A stretch of DNA of 64,000 nt from Neorhizobium huautlense (lineage in GTDB: Bacteria > Pseudomonadota > Alphaproteobacteria > Rhizobiales > Rhizobiaceae): positions 186,001-250,000 of the forward strand of contig NZ_PVBM01000005.1 in the NCBI RefSeq assembly GCF_002968575.1, written 5' to 3'. Below the pieces are notes generated by a model, which was not told the DNA's origin, did not search any database, and was given only the letters and a program-made list of their open reading frames with translations. Below are positions 50,114-58,914 of this stretch, one piece after another. Position 1 is the stretch's first letter. Each line of letters begins with the position of its first letter. The position numbers and the translations under genes were made by a program.

Positions 50114-51116
50114 AACGGATCCTCGGATCAAGAATGCCGTAGAGTACGTCGGCGATGAGGTTGAAGAGCACGATCAGCACCGCGAAGATGAAGGTGAGCG
50201 TCTGCACGAGCGGGATATCCGCCCCCTGCACGGCAGTGATCAGCAATTGGCCGAGGCCATTTACGCGAAAGATCTGCTCCGTGATGATGGCGCCCGAGAA
50301 GATCGTCGGGACGCCGAGCGCAATGACCGTCACCACAGGGATCAGGCTGTTGCGCAGCACATGGATGAGCAGGACGGACTTTTCCTTGACGCCCTTGGCG
50401 CGGGCGGTCCGCACATAGTCCTGATGCAGGTTGTCCAGCATCGAGGCCCGCACGAAACGGGTGATCTGGGACGCGTTGAAGAGAGCCAGGACCGTGACGG
50501 GCAGTATCATCTGCTTCATTTGCGCAATGAAACTTCCAAAGTCCGTGACCCTCAGATTGGTGTCGTAGACCGACGGAAACCATTGCAGATAGGAGGAGAA
50601 GATGACGATCAGGAGGACGCCGGTGAAGAAGGTCGGAACGGAATAGCCGACCATGGCCAGGAAGGTGCCGATCTGGTCGAAGATCGAATACTGCTTGTAG
50701 GCGGAAATGACGCCGATCGGGATGGCGATCAGGACGCCGAAGAGATAGGCGAGACCGACCACCCAGAGGGTCTGCGGCAGGCGCTGGACGATCAGATCGA
50801 CCACCGGGCTTCGGGTCGCCCAGGAGAGCACCCGCATGCGCTCGCCGTCGCCGACCTGCCAGCCGGTGAGGCTTTCGAAAATGTTGAGCGGTTCATTGAT
50901 GAAGAATTGCTGCAGCCATTTCAGGTAGCGGATGAGGAAAGGTTGATCGAGGCCGAGAGAAGCGCGGATCTGTTCGCGGACTTCCGGGGGGATCGTCAAC
51001 GGCAGGTCGCCGGTCGGATCGCTGGGCGCAAGATCCAGCAGCGCAAAGATGACGAAGCTGATAACCAGCAGCGTCGGGATTGCAAAAAGCAATCGCCGCA
51101 AAGTGTATGTGAACAT
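50106..51116 (-). CDS. Peptide ABC transporter permease, DppB-like
   Basis: A 336-residue permease with the usual N-terminus MFTYTLRRLLFAIPTLLVIS, the segment VREQIRASLGLDQPFLIRYL, and the contact loop DYVRTARAKGVKEKSVLLIHVLRNS. It forms the channel with the DppC-like protein. The periplasmic loop is longer than in the other two DppB-like proteins of the window (an extra stretch around FINEPLNIFESLTGWQVGDG), a feature of the subfamily with larger first loops. A strong hairpin separates it from the binding-protein gene. Confidence 0.92.
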   Translation of the reverse strand: MFTYTLRRLLFAIPTLLVISFVIFALLDLAPSDPTGDLPLTIPPEVREQIRASLGLDQPFLIRYLKWLQQFFINEPLNIFESLTGWQVGDGERMRVLSWATRSPVVDLIVQRLPQTLWVVGLAYLFGVLIAIPIGVISAYKQYSIFDQIGTFLAMVGYSVPTFFTGVLLIVIFSSYLQWFPSVYDTNLRVTDFGSFIAQMKQMILPVTVLALFNASQITRFVRASMLDNLHQDYVRTARAKGVKEKSVLLIHVLRNSLIPVVTVIALGVPTIFSGAIITEQIFRVNGLGQLLITAVQGADIPLVQTLTFIFAVLIVLFNLIADVLYGILDPRIRYD

Positions 51117-51152
51117 CGAGAACTCTCCGAACTGGCGCGGAAGGAAGGGCGT

Positions 51153-51187
51153 TCGCCGGGCCTACGCTCAAAGGCGAGGCCCGGCGA
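51153..51187 (-). other. Hairpin between the binding-protein and permease genes
   Basis: TCGCCGGGCCT (51153-51163) and AGGCCCGGCGA (51177-51187) form a perfect 11-bp stem with a 13-nt loop, only seven bases after the binding-protein stop codon. No T-run follows on the minus strand, so mRNA protection or partial termination is likelier than a full stop. Confidence 0.6.
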
Positions 51188-51193
51188 TCGTCG

Positions 51194-52903
51194 TTACTTC
51201 TTGCGCGACCAGTCGGCGACGTTCCAAAGTTCGGAGTCCCAGGCGTTCATCCGAACGCCGTCAAGCTTTACGGAATGCGAGGAGACGCTGCCGCGGTGGA
51301 TGAGCGGGATATGCGCACCCTCTTCGGTCAGCATGTCGTTGAGTTGCTTGGCAAGTTCTTCACGCTTGGAAATATCAGCGGTCTTGGAGAGCTCGCCGAC
51401 GAGCTTGTCATAAGCCGGGTTGCAGTAACGCGGGATGTTCTGGCCCTGCCAGCCGTTCTCCGGGCTCGGAACCTTGTCGCACAGCCATTCGGCCAGGTAC
51501 TTTTCCGGGTCGGTGCCGTCGAAGTTGTTGGTGTACATTTCGACGTCGGCATAGAACTTCTGAAAGGTGTCAGGGCTTGCCGGGTCACCACCGAAGAAAA
51601 CCGAAGCGCTGACGTTGCGCAGTTCGGCACCCACGCCGATCTGCGACCACATGTCCTTGACGAGTTCCTGCGTCGCCTGACGGACAGAGTTGGTCGAAGT
51701 CTGGTAGAGGAAAGACAGTTTCACGCCATCCTTGGCGCGGATGCCGTCGCCGCCCTTTTTCCAGCCGGCGTCGTCGAGCAGCTTGTTGGCCGCGTCAACG
51801 TCCTGCTTGAGGCACCAGCTGTCGTTCTTGGTCGATGCATAGGCTTCCGGCGCAGGAACGATATTGCAGGTCGGCTTGCCAGCTTCGCCGTAACCGGCCT
51901 CGTCGATCACGCTGCGATCGATCGCCAGCGAAAGCGCGCGGCGGACAGCCGGGTCTTTCAGGGCCGGATGCGGGCCTGCTTCCTTGGTGGAGCGCTTGTC
52001 GCCGAGCTTCGGATCCGGGTTGTACCAATTGAGGTTGATACGTTCGACCTGGGTGCCGAAGGCGGTCACGAGTTCGCCCTTGCCGGCTTTCAGCATGGTG
52101 GCCAGCACTTCCGGCTCGACCTGCATGTTCCAGGCATAGTCGAACTCGCCCGTTTCCAGAACGGCGCGTGCGGCCGAAGCGGCATCGCCGCCGCCCTTCA
52201 GGGTCGCGGTTGCAAACGCCGGCTTGGCGGGATCGCGATAGTTCTTGTTGGCCTCGAAGGTGATGACGTCGTTCGGCTTGAATTCCTTGACGACGAAGGG
52301 ACCGGTGCCGATCGGGCCGAAGTTGGCCGAGGTGCAGCCCGGAGCCTTGGCGCCGACGCAGTTTTCGAACTGCTTCTTCTGGATCACCGGGGACTGGGCG
52401 CCGACGAAGGCGCTGTAGGGATAGGGCTTCGGTTCGGAAAAAGTGATCTTGACGGTCATCGGGTCCGGAGCTTCGACGCTCGTGACGCCTTCATACTGGG
52501 CCTTCTGCGCGCAGCCGCCATCCGGCGCGACGCAATATTTCCAGGTGAAAATGACATCATCGGCCGTAAAAGGCGTGCCATCCGACCACTTGACGCCGGA
52601 TTTCAGCTTCCAGGTCATGCTAAGCAGGTCCTTGGCGACGCCACCGTTCTCGATCGTCGGGATCTCGGTGACCAGCATCGGCACGAGTTCGCCCTTCTCG
52701 TCGTAACGGGCGAGCGGTTCGATCACCATAGAGGATGAATAGACTTCCTTGGTGCCGCCGGACAGGTAAGGATTAAGGGTGGAGACGGCCTGCCAGAAGA
52801 GGATCTTCAGGTCGCCGTCGGTGCCTCGTTCGGCATGGGCGGCGGAGCCGGCGAAGGCAAGCGCGGCAACCGTGCCAGCCAGAAGAAGTTTGCGGTTTTT
52901 CAT
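51194..52903 (-). CDS. Peptide ABC transporter substrate-binding protein (SBP_bac_5)
   Basis: A 569-residue periplasmic binding protein. The signal peptide ends ...AGSAAHA (residue 24). Family segments are VKWSDGTPFTADDVIFTWKY and GPIGTGPFVVKEFKPNDVITF. Six or more cysteines (YCVAPDGGC, NCVGAKAPGC, TCNIVPAPEA, WCLKQD, LCDKVPS, YCNPAYD) suggest several disulfides, which is more than usual for the class and marks a distinct subfamily. It is divergent from the M20 amidohydrolase and fused-ATPase genes that probably belong to the same system. A perfect TATAAT on the minus strand (53046-53051) may be its -10 box. Confidence 0.92.
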   Translation of the reverse strand: MKNRKLLLAGTVAALAFAGSAAHAERGTDGDLKILFWQAVSTLNPYLSGGTKEVYSSSMVIEPLARYDEKGELVPMLVTEIPTIENGGVAKDLLSMTWKLKSGVKWSDGTPFTADDVIFTWKYCVAPDGGCAQKAQYEGVTSVEAPDPMTVKITFSEPKPYPYSAFVGAQSPVIQKKQFENCVGAKAPGCTSANFGPIGTGPFVVKEFKPNDVITFEANKNYRDPAKPAFATATLKGGGDAASAARAVLETGEFDYAWNMQVEPEVLATMLKAGKGELVTAFGTQVERINLNWYNPDPKLGDKRSTKEAGPHPALKDPAVRRALSLAIDRSVIDEAGYGEAGKPTCNIVPAPEAYASTKNDSWCLKQDVDAANKLLDDAGWKKGGDGIRAKDGVKLSFLYQTSTNSVRQATQELVKDMWSQIGVGAELRNVSASVFFGGDPASPDTFQKFYADVEMYTNNFDGTDPEKYLAEWLCDKVPSPENGWQGQNIPRYCNPAYDKLVGELSKTADISKREELAKQLNDMLTEEGAHIPLIHRGSVSSHSVKLDGVRMNAWDSELWNVADWSRKK

Positions 52904-53228
52904 GCTGTTATTCCCCTTGTCGTTCTCTTATGAGTTGTGTTGACGGGCCTTCCGGTCATGCCGGAATTTGGAGCCTGGGGTCCGCGAAGGCGTTTTGTAA
53001 CTTGTTGACTTCGCAGGACGATTTTTCCTTTTATCCTCCTCGAAAATTATACTCAAAACAAGTTAAACCGTGTCGCCTGAAGCGAGCATGATCAAAATTT
53101 GAGCCATCTAAGCATAGGCCTATTTTCCGTTCAAGCCGGAAAATTGAAGCTTGCAAAACCTGCTTTATGCGTCGCAATATCCGCCCCGACCAGAGTGGGA
53201 AACAGAGAAAGACAACGAGGTCTCGATC
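52904..53228. other. Divergent control region of the third peptide system
   Basis: This 325-bp gap holds no gene. It has TATAAT on the minus strand at 53046-53051 without a clear -35, TTGACT on the plus strand near 53003 followed by an AT-rich stretch, and a perfect inverted repeat ATTTTCCG-N7-CGGAAAAT (53122-53144) that could be an operator for either direction. Confidence 0.4.
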
Positions 53229-54392
53229 ATGCCAGTCATCAATCGCGTCGCGGAAATGCAGGATCAAGTCGCCGAATGGAGGCGCCATCTGCACCAGAAT
53301 CCGGAGCTGCTCTACGACGTTCACGAGACCTCCAAATTCGTCGCCGAAAAGCTGAGATCCTTCGGCTGCGATATCGTCGAGACGGGCATCGGCCAGACCG
53401 GCGTCGTCGCCGTCATCAAGGGCAATCAGGGCGAAGGCCCTGTTGTCGGTTTCCGGGCCGACATGGACGCGCTGCCGATCCTCGAAACCTCCGGCAAACC
53501 CTGGGCCTCGAAGACACCTGGCAAGGCACATTCCTGCGGCCATGACGGCCATACCGCAATGCTGCTCGGCGCTGCCCAATATCTCGCCGAAACCCGGAAT
53601 TTCAAGGGTTCCGTCGCGGTAATCTTTCAGCCGGCCGAAGAGGGTGGGGCGGGCGCGTTGGCGATGATCAACGACGGCCTGATGGAGAGGTTCGGCATCG
53701 CCCAGGTGTTCGGCATGCACAATGAGCCACGCCTGCCGGTCGGCAGCTTTGCGATCCGCAAGGGTTCGACCATGGCGGCTGCCGACACGTTCGAGATCAC
53801 CGTCCATGGCCGCGGCAGCCATGCCGCGCAGCCGCATCTTTCGATCGATCCGGTCCTCGCGGCCTCGCATATCGTCGTTGCGCTGCAGTCGATCGTCTCA
53901 CGCGAGACCGATCCTTTGAAGTCGCTCGTGGTGACCGTCGCATCGATCCACGGCGGCGAGGCGAGCAACGTCATTCCCGCCTATGTCAAGCTGGCCGGCA
54001 CGGTGCGTACCCTGCTTCCGGAAACCCGCGATTTTGCCGAAAAACGACTGACGGAAGTAGCCCAGTCGACCGCAATCGCCCATGGCGCGACCGCGGAGAT
54101 CGTCTATAACCGCGGATACCCCGTCACCTTCAATCATGACGAGGAGACCGATTTCGCTGTGGAGATCGCCAGCAAGGTTGCGGGCTCCAGAGCCGTGCAC
54201 ACCAATGTTCCGCCGCATATGGGAGCGGAAGATTTCTCCTACATGCTGGAAACCCGGCCCGGCGCGTTCATCTTCATCGGCAACGGCGATACCGCAAGCC
54301 TCCACAATGCGGCTTATGATTTCAACGACGAGGCCATTCCCTACGGCGTCAGCTATTGGGTGACGCTCGCCGAAACAGCACTCGCCGCCTGA
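53229..54392 (+). CDS. M20 family amidohydrolase (hippurate/IAA-amino acid hydrolase type)
   Basis: A 387-residue metal-dependent amidohydrolase. Metal-site residues are C103 and H105 in HSCGHDGHTAMLLGAA, the glutamates in FQPAEEGGAGA, and His in VFGMHNEP and in the C-terminal LHNAAYDFNDE. RADMDALPI is the conserved loop. The lid domain contains HGRGSHAAQPHLSIDP. It cleaves N-acyl or aminoacyl amides and has no signal peptide, so it would process compounds after import. It is followed after 26 bases by the fused transporter ATPase gene. The start at 53229 follows a modest CGAGGT; the open frame further upstream is not needed. Confidence 0.9.
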   Translation: MPVINRVAEMQDQVAEWRRHLHQNPELLYDVHETSKFVAEKLRSFGCDIVETGIGQTGVVAVIKGNQGEGPVVGFRADMDALPILETSGKPWASKTPGKAHSCGHDGHTAMLLGAAQYLAETRNFKGSVAVIFQPAEEGGAGALAMINDGLMERFGIAQVFGMHNEPRLPVGSFAIRKGSTMAAADTFEITVHGRGSHAAQPHLSIDPVLAASHIVVALQSIVSRETDPLKSLVVTVASIHGGEASNVIPAYVKLAGTVRTLLPETRDFAEKRLTEVAQSTAIAHGATAEIVYNRGYPVTFNHDEETDFAVEIASKVAGSRAVHTNVPPHMGAEDFSYMLETRPGAFIFIGNGDTASLHNAAYDFNDEAIPYGVSYWVTLAETALAA

Positions 54393-54418
54393 CATCCGAA
54401 CCTCAAGGAGAATTTTCC

Positions 54419-56266
54419 ATGCTGCTTTCGGGAACTGCAATGGAACAGGGCGGCGGTTCGGTGACCCCGGTCCTTTCGGTGCGTAATCTGTCAACCTCGT
54501 TTCGCGTGAACGACGAATGGCGCACGGTGGTCCGCAATATTTCCTTCGACGTGGCGCCGCGTGAAACGGTGGCGATCGTCGGTGAATCCGGCTCGGGAAA
54601 AAGCGTCACGTCGCTTTCGATCATGCGGCTCCTGCCGAAGAATTCGAGCCGGATCGAAGGACAGGTCTTCCTCAACGGCCGGGAGCTTCTATCCCTTCCC
54701 GAAGAGCAGATGCGGCAGGTGCGCGGTAACGACATCTCGATGATCTTCCAGGAGCCGATGACCTCGCTCAACCCGATCTTTCCGATCGGCAAGCAGATCG
54801 CCGAAGCTCTCACCGTCCACACGGAGATTTCCAAGGCCGAAGCCAAGGCGGAGGTGATCCGCCTGCTCGAAAAGGTGCGGATCCCGAACGCGAAAAGCCG
54901 CTTCGATGAATATCCGCACCAGTTTTCGGGTGGCATGCGCCAGCGGGTGATGATCGCCATGGCGCTCGCCTCCAAGCCGAAGCTGTTGATCGCCGACGAG
55001 CCGACCACGGCGCTCGACGTCACCATCCAGGGGCAGATCCTCGACCTCATCAAGGTGCTGCAGGAAGAGGAGGGCATGTCGGTTCTCTTCATCACCCACG
55101 ACATGGGTGTCGTGGCCGAAGTCGCCGACCGCACCATCGTCATGTATCGGGGCGATGCCGTGGAGACGGGGGAAACCGACGACATCTTCCATCGCGGCAG
55201 GCATCCCTACACGCGAGCACTCCTGTCCGCCGTGCCGCGGCTCGGGTCGATGGGCGAGCGCAAGCTTCCCTTGCGATTCCCGATCATCGACGTCAAAACC
55301 GGCGAACAGCAACCGCTAGCGGATGTCGCCGACACTGTCGCCAAGGGAAAGACGCCGATCCTCGATGTCAAGGATCTAACCACCCGCTTCGACATCCATT
55401 CCGGCCTTTTCGGCCGCAAAAGCGGCGCCGTGCACGCGGTGGAGAAGGTTTCCTTCAATCTTTTCGAAGGCGAAACGCTGTCGCTCGTCGGCGAATCGGG
55501 CTGCGGCAAGTCGACCACCGGCCGCTCGGTCACGCGTCTCATCACGCCGACCAGCGGCGAGGTGATGCTCGACGGCTATGAGGTGATGAAGCTCGACCAG
55601 CCGACGCTGCGCAAGATGCGCCGTTCGATCCAGATGGTCTTCCAGGATCCCTTCGCCTCGCTCAACCCGCGCATGAGCATCGGGTCGGCGGTGATGGAGC
55701 CGTTCATCGAGCACAATCTCGGGACCAAGCAACAGGCGCGCGACAAGGCGGCGAGCCTGATGGACAAGGTCGGCCTTTCCGCCGACATGATGAAACGCTT
55801 TCCGCACGAATTCTCAGGCGGCCAACGGCAGCGCATCGCGATCGCCCGGGCGCTGATGCTCGATCCGAAGGTGATCGTGGCGGACGAGGCGGTCTCCGCA
55901 CTCGACGTGTCGATCAAGGCGCAGGTCTGCAATCTGCTTTTGGACCTGCAGCAGAGCCTGAACCTCGCTTTCCTGTTCATTTCCCACGACATGGCGGTGG
56001 TGGAGCGGGTCAGCCACCGGGTTGCCGTCATGTATCTTGGCGAAATCGTCGAGATCGGCCCGCGGGCGGCGGTATTTGAAAATCCGCAACATCCCTATAC
56101 CCGCAAGCTGATGTCGGCCGTGCCGATCCCCGATCCCTCGCGCCGCAGGGTCAAGCGCAACATGTCGACGGATGAGATCAAAAGCCCGATCCGCCCCGTC
56201 GGCTACGTACCGCCGAGACGGGAATATCGCGAGGTGGGCGTGGGGCATCTGGTGCAGGTGGCTTGA
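54419..56266 (+). CDS. Fused two-domain peptide ABC transporter ATP-binding protein (DppD-DppF fusion, GsiA-like)
   Basis: A 615-residue protein with two complete ATPase domains. The first (about residues 15-275) has GESGSGKSV, FQEPMTSLNP, FSGGMRQRVMIAMALA and LLIADEPTTALD. The second (about 315-590) has GESGCGKST, FQDPFASLNP, FSGGQRQRIAIARALM and VIVADEAVSALD, with Ala where Pro is usual. Each ends with the HPYTR...L.SAVP oligopeptide motif. It would power the permeases encoded on the opposite strand at 49187-51116. AAGGAG before ATG 54419 sets the start. Confidence 0.93.
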   Translation: MLLSGTAMEQGGGSVTPVLSVRNLSTSFRVNDEWRTVVRNISFDVAPRETVAIVGESGSGKSVTSLSIMRLLPKNSSRIEGQVFLNGRELLSLPEEQMRQVRGNDISMIFQEPMTSLNPIFPIGKQIAEALTVHTEISKAEAKAEVIRLLEKVRIPNAKSRFDEYPHQFSGGMRQRVMIAMALASKPKLLIADEPTTALDVTIQGQILDLIKVLQEEEGMSVLFITHDMGVVAEVADRTIVMYRGDAVETGETDDIFHRGRHPYTRALLSAVPRLGSMGERKLPLRFPIIDVKTGEQQPLADVADTVAKGKTPILDVKDLTTRFDIHSGLFGRKSGAVHAVEKVSFNLFEGETLSLVGESGCGKSTTGRSVTRLITPTSGEVMLDGYEVMKLDQPTLRKMRRSIQMVFQDPFASLNPRMSIGSAVMEPFIEHNLGTKQQARDKAASLMDKVGLSADMMKRFPHEFSGGQRQRIAIARALMLDPKVIVADEAVSALDVSIKAQVCNLLLDLQQSLNLAFLFISHDMAVVERVSHRVAVMYLGEIVEIGPRAAVFENPQHPYTRKLMSAVPIPDPSRRRVKRNMSTDEIKSPIRPVGYVPPRREYREVGVGHLVQVA

Positions 56267-56343
56267 GGTTTCCTATCGCCTTTACACCCGTTTGACAGAA
56301 ACTCGCAAAACGTGGCAGCAACGCGCGGAGGAGATTTTCTGCC

Positions 56344-57297
56344 ATGGCAAAACGGTCTGATACGCAAGGACGGCTCGATGATGCGGCGCGGGCCGGGTGG
56401 CTCTATTATGTTGCGGGGCGCACCCAGGACGAGATTGCCGCGGCCATGAGCATCTCGAGGCAATCGGCACAGCGGCTGGTCTCGCTCGCGGTGGCCGAAC
56501 GTCTCATCAAGGTGCGTCTCGATCATCCGATAGCGGCCTGCCTGGAACTTGCCGAAGCGCTGCGCAAGAAATACGGCCTGCGCCATTCGGAGGTCGTGCC
56601 GAGCGATCCTGCCGGCGTCTCCAGCACGGTCGGCATCGCCGAAGCGGCTGCTGCCGAGATCGAGCGCTGGCTCAAGCGTCCGGACCCGATCATCATCGCC
56701 ATCGGAACAGGCCGTACGCTGAAAGCCGCCGTCGACCAATTGCCGCCGATGGAATGTCTGCAGCACCGGATCGTCTCGCTCACCGGCAATATCGGCCCAG
56801 ACGGCTCAGCCGCTTACTACAACGTCATCTTCTCCATGGCGGACGCGATCAAGGCACGGCATTTCCCGATGCCGCTGCCGGTCCTCTGTTCGTCGGCGGC
56901 GGAGCGCGAAACGCTGCACGGCCAAGCGCTGGTTCGTTCAACACTGGAACTCGGCGCTCAGGCGGACGTCACATTCGTCGGCATCGGCGAACTGGGCGTC
57001 GACGGTCCTCTGTGCATTGACGGGTTCCTCGGCAAGGAGGAGATGCTGGACCTGGTCAAGAGCGGCGCTGCCGGCGAGATCTGCGGCTGGATTTACGATC
57101 GCGAAGGGCAATTGCTCGGCAATTCCATCAATGATCGCGTTGCCAGTGTTCCAATCCCGTCCCGCGAAAAGTCTTCGGTTATCGGAATCGCCCTGGGCAG
57201 GAAAAAGTTTGCGGCAATTTCCGGCGCGCTGAAGGGCAAAATCATCAACGGCATCATCACGGATGAAGCCACTGCCGAGCAATTGCTCTCCGTTTGA
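56344..57297 (+). CDS. smoC: SorC-family sugar-binding transcriptional regulator (SmoC-like)
   Basis: A 317-residue regulator. The HTH is at about residues 12-52 (RAGWLYYVAGRTQDEIAAAM, SISRQSAQRLVSLAVAERL). The larger C-terminal part is a sugar-phosphate-isomerase-like sensor (IAIGTGRTLKAAVDQLPPM, VGIGELGVDGPLCIDGFL). It stands directly before the polyol transporter operon on the same strand and most likely senses a polyol or its phosphate. GGAGGAG precedes the ATG by about ten bases. Symmetric sites lie in the gap before smoE. Confidence 0.9.
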   Translation: MAKRSDTQGRLDDAARAGWLYYVAGRTQDEIAAAMSISRQSAQRLVSLAVAERLIKVRLDHPIAACLELAEALRKKYGLRHSEVVPSDPAGVSSTVGIAEAAAAEIERWLKRPDPIIIAIGTGRTLKAAVDQLPPMECLQHRIVSLTGNIGPDGSAAYYNVIFSMADAIKARHFPMPLPVLCSSAAERETLHGQALVRSTLELGAQADVTFVGIGELGVDGPLCIDGFLGKEEMLDLVKSGAAGEICGWIYDREGQLLGNSINDRVASVPIPSREKSSVIGIALGRKKFAAISGALKGKIINGIITDEATAEQLLSV

Positions 57298-57364
57298 GCA
57301 AAATTATCCACTGTTGAATCAATGGCATGTCCCGTCTCCGCTGCAGTGCAGCGACGAAAGGCGA

Positions 57365-57427
57365 TTGACTTTCCGTGTGGGTTGATGAGTAATTGCCCAC
57401 GAGCAAAGCGAATGCTCGTTACTCATC
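57365..57427 (+). promoter_or_regulatory. Promoter and operator region of the smo operon
   Basis: TTGACT (57365-57370), a 17-base spacer and AGTAAT (57388-57393) form a promoter with 5/6 and 4/6 matches. Two inverted repeats overlap its downstream part: GATGAGTAA / TTACTCATC (57384-57392 and 57419-57427) and ACGAGCA-N7-TGCTCGT (57399-57419). They cover the -10 and the expected start site, as a SmoC operator might. Confidence 0.6.
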
Positions 57428-57442
57428 TTCTGGGAGGAAGAT

Positions 57443-58768
57443 ATGACATTGAAGACGGTTTTGCTGGGCGCCTGCTCGGCGCTGGCGTTTGCCGGCATTT
57501 TCTCCACCGCGGCTTCGGCTGAAACTCTCACGATTGCTACCGTCAACAACGGCGATATGGTCCGCATGCAGGGCCTGACTTCGGAGTTCACCAAGGCCAA
57601 TCCGGATATCGAGATCAACTGGGTCACGCTGGAAGAGAACGTGCTGCGTGAGCGCGTCACCACCGACATCGCCACCAAGGGCGGCCAGTACGACATCCTC
57701 ACGATCGGCAACTACGAAGTGCCGATCTGGGCGAAACAGGGCTGGCTGCTGGAGCTCAACAAGCTCGGCGACAAATACGACGCCAACGACATACTGCCGG
57801 CGATCAAGGGCGGTCTGACGGTCGACGGAAAGCTTTACGCCGCGCCGTTCTATGGCGAGTCCGCGATGATCATGTACCGCAAGGACCTGTTCGACAAAGC
57901 GGGCCTCAAGATGCCGGAAAACCCGACCTGGGAATTCATCGGCGATGCTGCCCGCAAGATCACCGACCGCGCCAACGACATCAACGGCATCTGCCTGCGC
58001 GGCAAGGCCGGTTGGGGCGAGAACATGGCCTTTGTTACGGCACTCACCAATTCCTTCGGCGGCCGCTGGTTCGACGAAAAGTGGAACCCGCAGTTCGACC
58101 AGCCGGAATGGAAGGCCGCTCTTCAGTTCTACGTCGATCTGATGAAGGATGCCGGTCCGTCGGGCGCTTCCTCGAACGGCTTCAACGAGAACCTGACGCT
58201 GTTCCAGCAGGGCAAGTGCGGCATGTGGATGGACGCCACGGTTGCGGCTTCCTTCGTTTCCAATCCGAAGGATTCGACCGTTGCCGACAAGGTGGGCTAT
58301 GCGCTCTTCCCGAGCAAGGAAGGCGTCAACAACCACGGCAACTGGCTGTGGTCCTGGAACCTTGCCGTCCCGACCTCCTCCAAGAAGGGCGACGCGGCTC
58401 AGAAGTTCATCTCCTGGGCGACCAGCAAGGAATACACCCAGCTCGTCGCGTCCAAGGAAGGCTGGGCGAACGTTCCTCCGGGCACCCGCACCTCGCTCTA
58501 CAACAACGCCGAATACAAGAAGGCCGCAGCCTTCGCGGCTCCGACGCTTGCAGCGATGGGTGCGGCCGACATCACCAAGCCGACTGTCAAGCCGGTGCCC
58601 TACACCGGCGGCCAGTTCGTCGCGATCCCTGAATTCCAGGCGATCGGCACGAATGTCGGCCAGCTCTTCTCCGCGGTGGTCGCCGGGCAGTCCTCGGTGG
58701 ATGATGCGCTCGCACAGGCCCAGTCGGCCACCAAGCGCGAAATGACCCGCGCCGGCTACATCAAGTAA
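57443..58768 (+). CDS. smoE: Sorbitol/mannitol ABC transporter substrate-binding protein
   Basis: A 441-residue periplasmic binding protein of the SBP_bac_1 type. The signal peptide ends ...TAASA (about residue 27). The mature start ETLTIATVNNGDMVRMQGLT, with YDILTIGNYEVPIWAKQGWL, MIMYRKDLFDKAGLKMPENP and SWNLAVPTSSKKGDAAQKF, matches SmoE-type polyol binders. GGGAGGAAG lies before the ATG. It is first in smoEFGK. A hairpin follows the stop. Polyol specificity rests on similarity and on the mtlK gene nearby. Confidence 0.92.
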   Translation: MTLKTVLLGACSALAFAGIFSTAASAETLTIATVNNGDMVRMQGLTSEFTKANPDIEINWVTLEENVLRERVTTDIATKGGQYDILTIGNYEVPIWAKQGWLLELNKLGDKYDANDILPAIKGGLTVDGKLYAAPFYGESAMIMYRKDLFDKAGLKMPENPTWEFIGDAARKITDRANDINGICLRGKAGWGENMAFVTALTNSFGGRWFDEKWNPQFDQPEWKAALQFYVDLMKDAGPSGASSNGFNENLTLFQQGKCGMWMDATVAASFVSNPKDSTVADKVGYALFPSKEGVNNHGNWLWSWNLAVPTSSKKGDAAQKFISWATSKEYTQLVASKEGWANVPPGTRTSLYNNAEYKKAAAFAAPTLAAMGAADITKPTVKPVPYTGGQFVAIPEFQAIGTNVGQLFSAVVAGQSSVDDALAQAQSATKREMTRAGYIK

Positions 58769-58783
58769 CCTCCCGAGCATCGG

Positions 58784-58811
58784 CCGCCCGGTCCTCTTTT
58801 CCACCGGGCGG
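58784..58811 (+). other. Hairpin between smoE and smoF
   Basis: CCGCCCGGT (58784-58792) and ACCGGGCGG (58803-58811) form a perfect 9-bp stem with a 10-nt loop, 15 bases after the smoE stop. It is probably an mRNA-stabilising or partial-termination element that favours the binding protein. Confidence 0.6.
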
Positions 58812-58914
58812 TCAAGCTACAATCCGTCACTGATACAACAAAAGCAGCGATGTTCCTGCGCCGGTCTCCTTCCCAAAGAAAAAAGGCGCGGGGCAACAGA
58901 GGGAGGGCGTCGAT

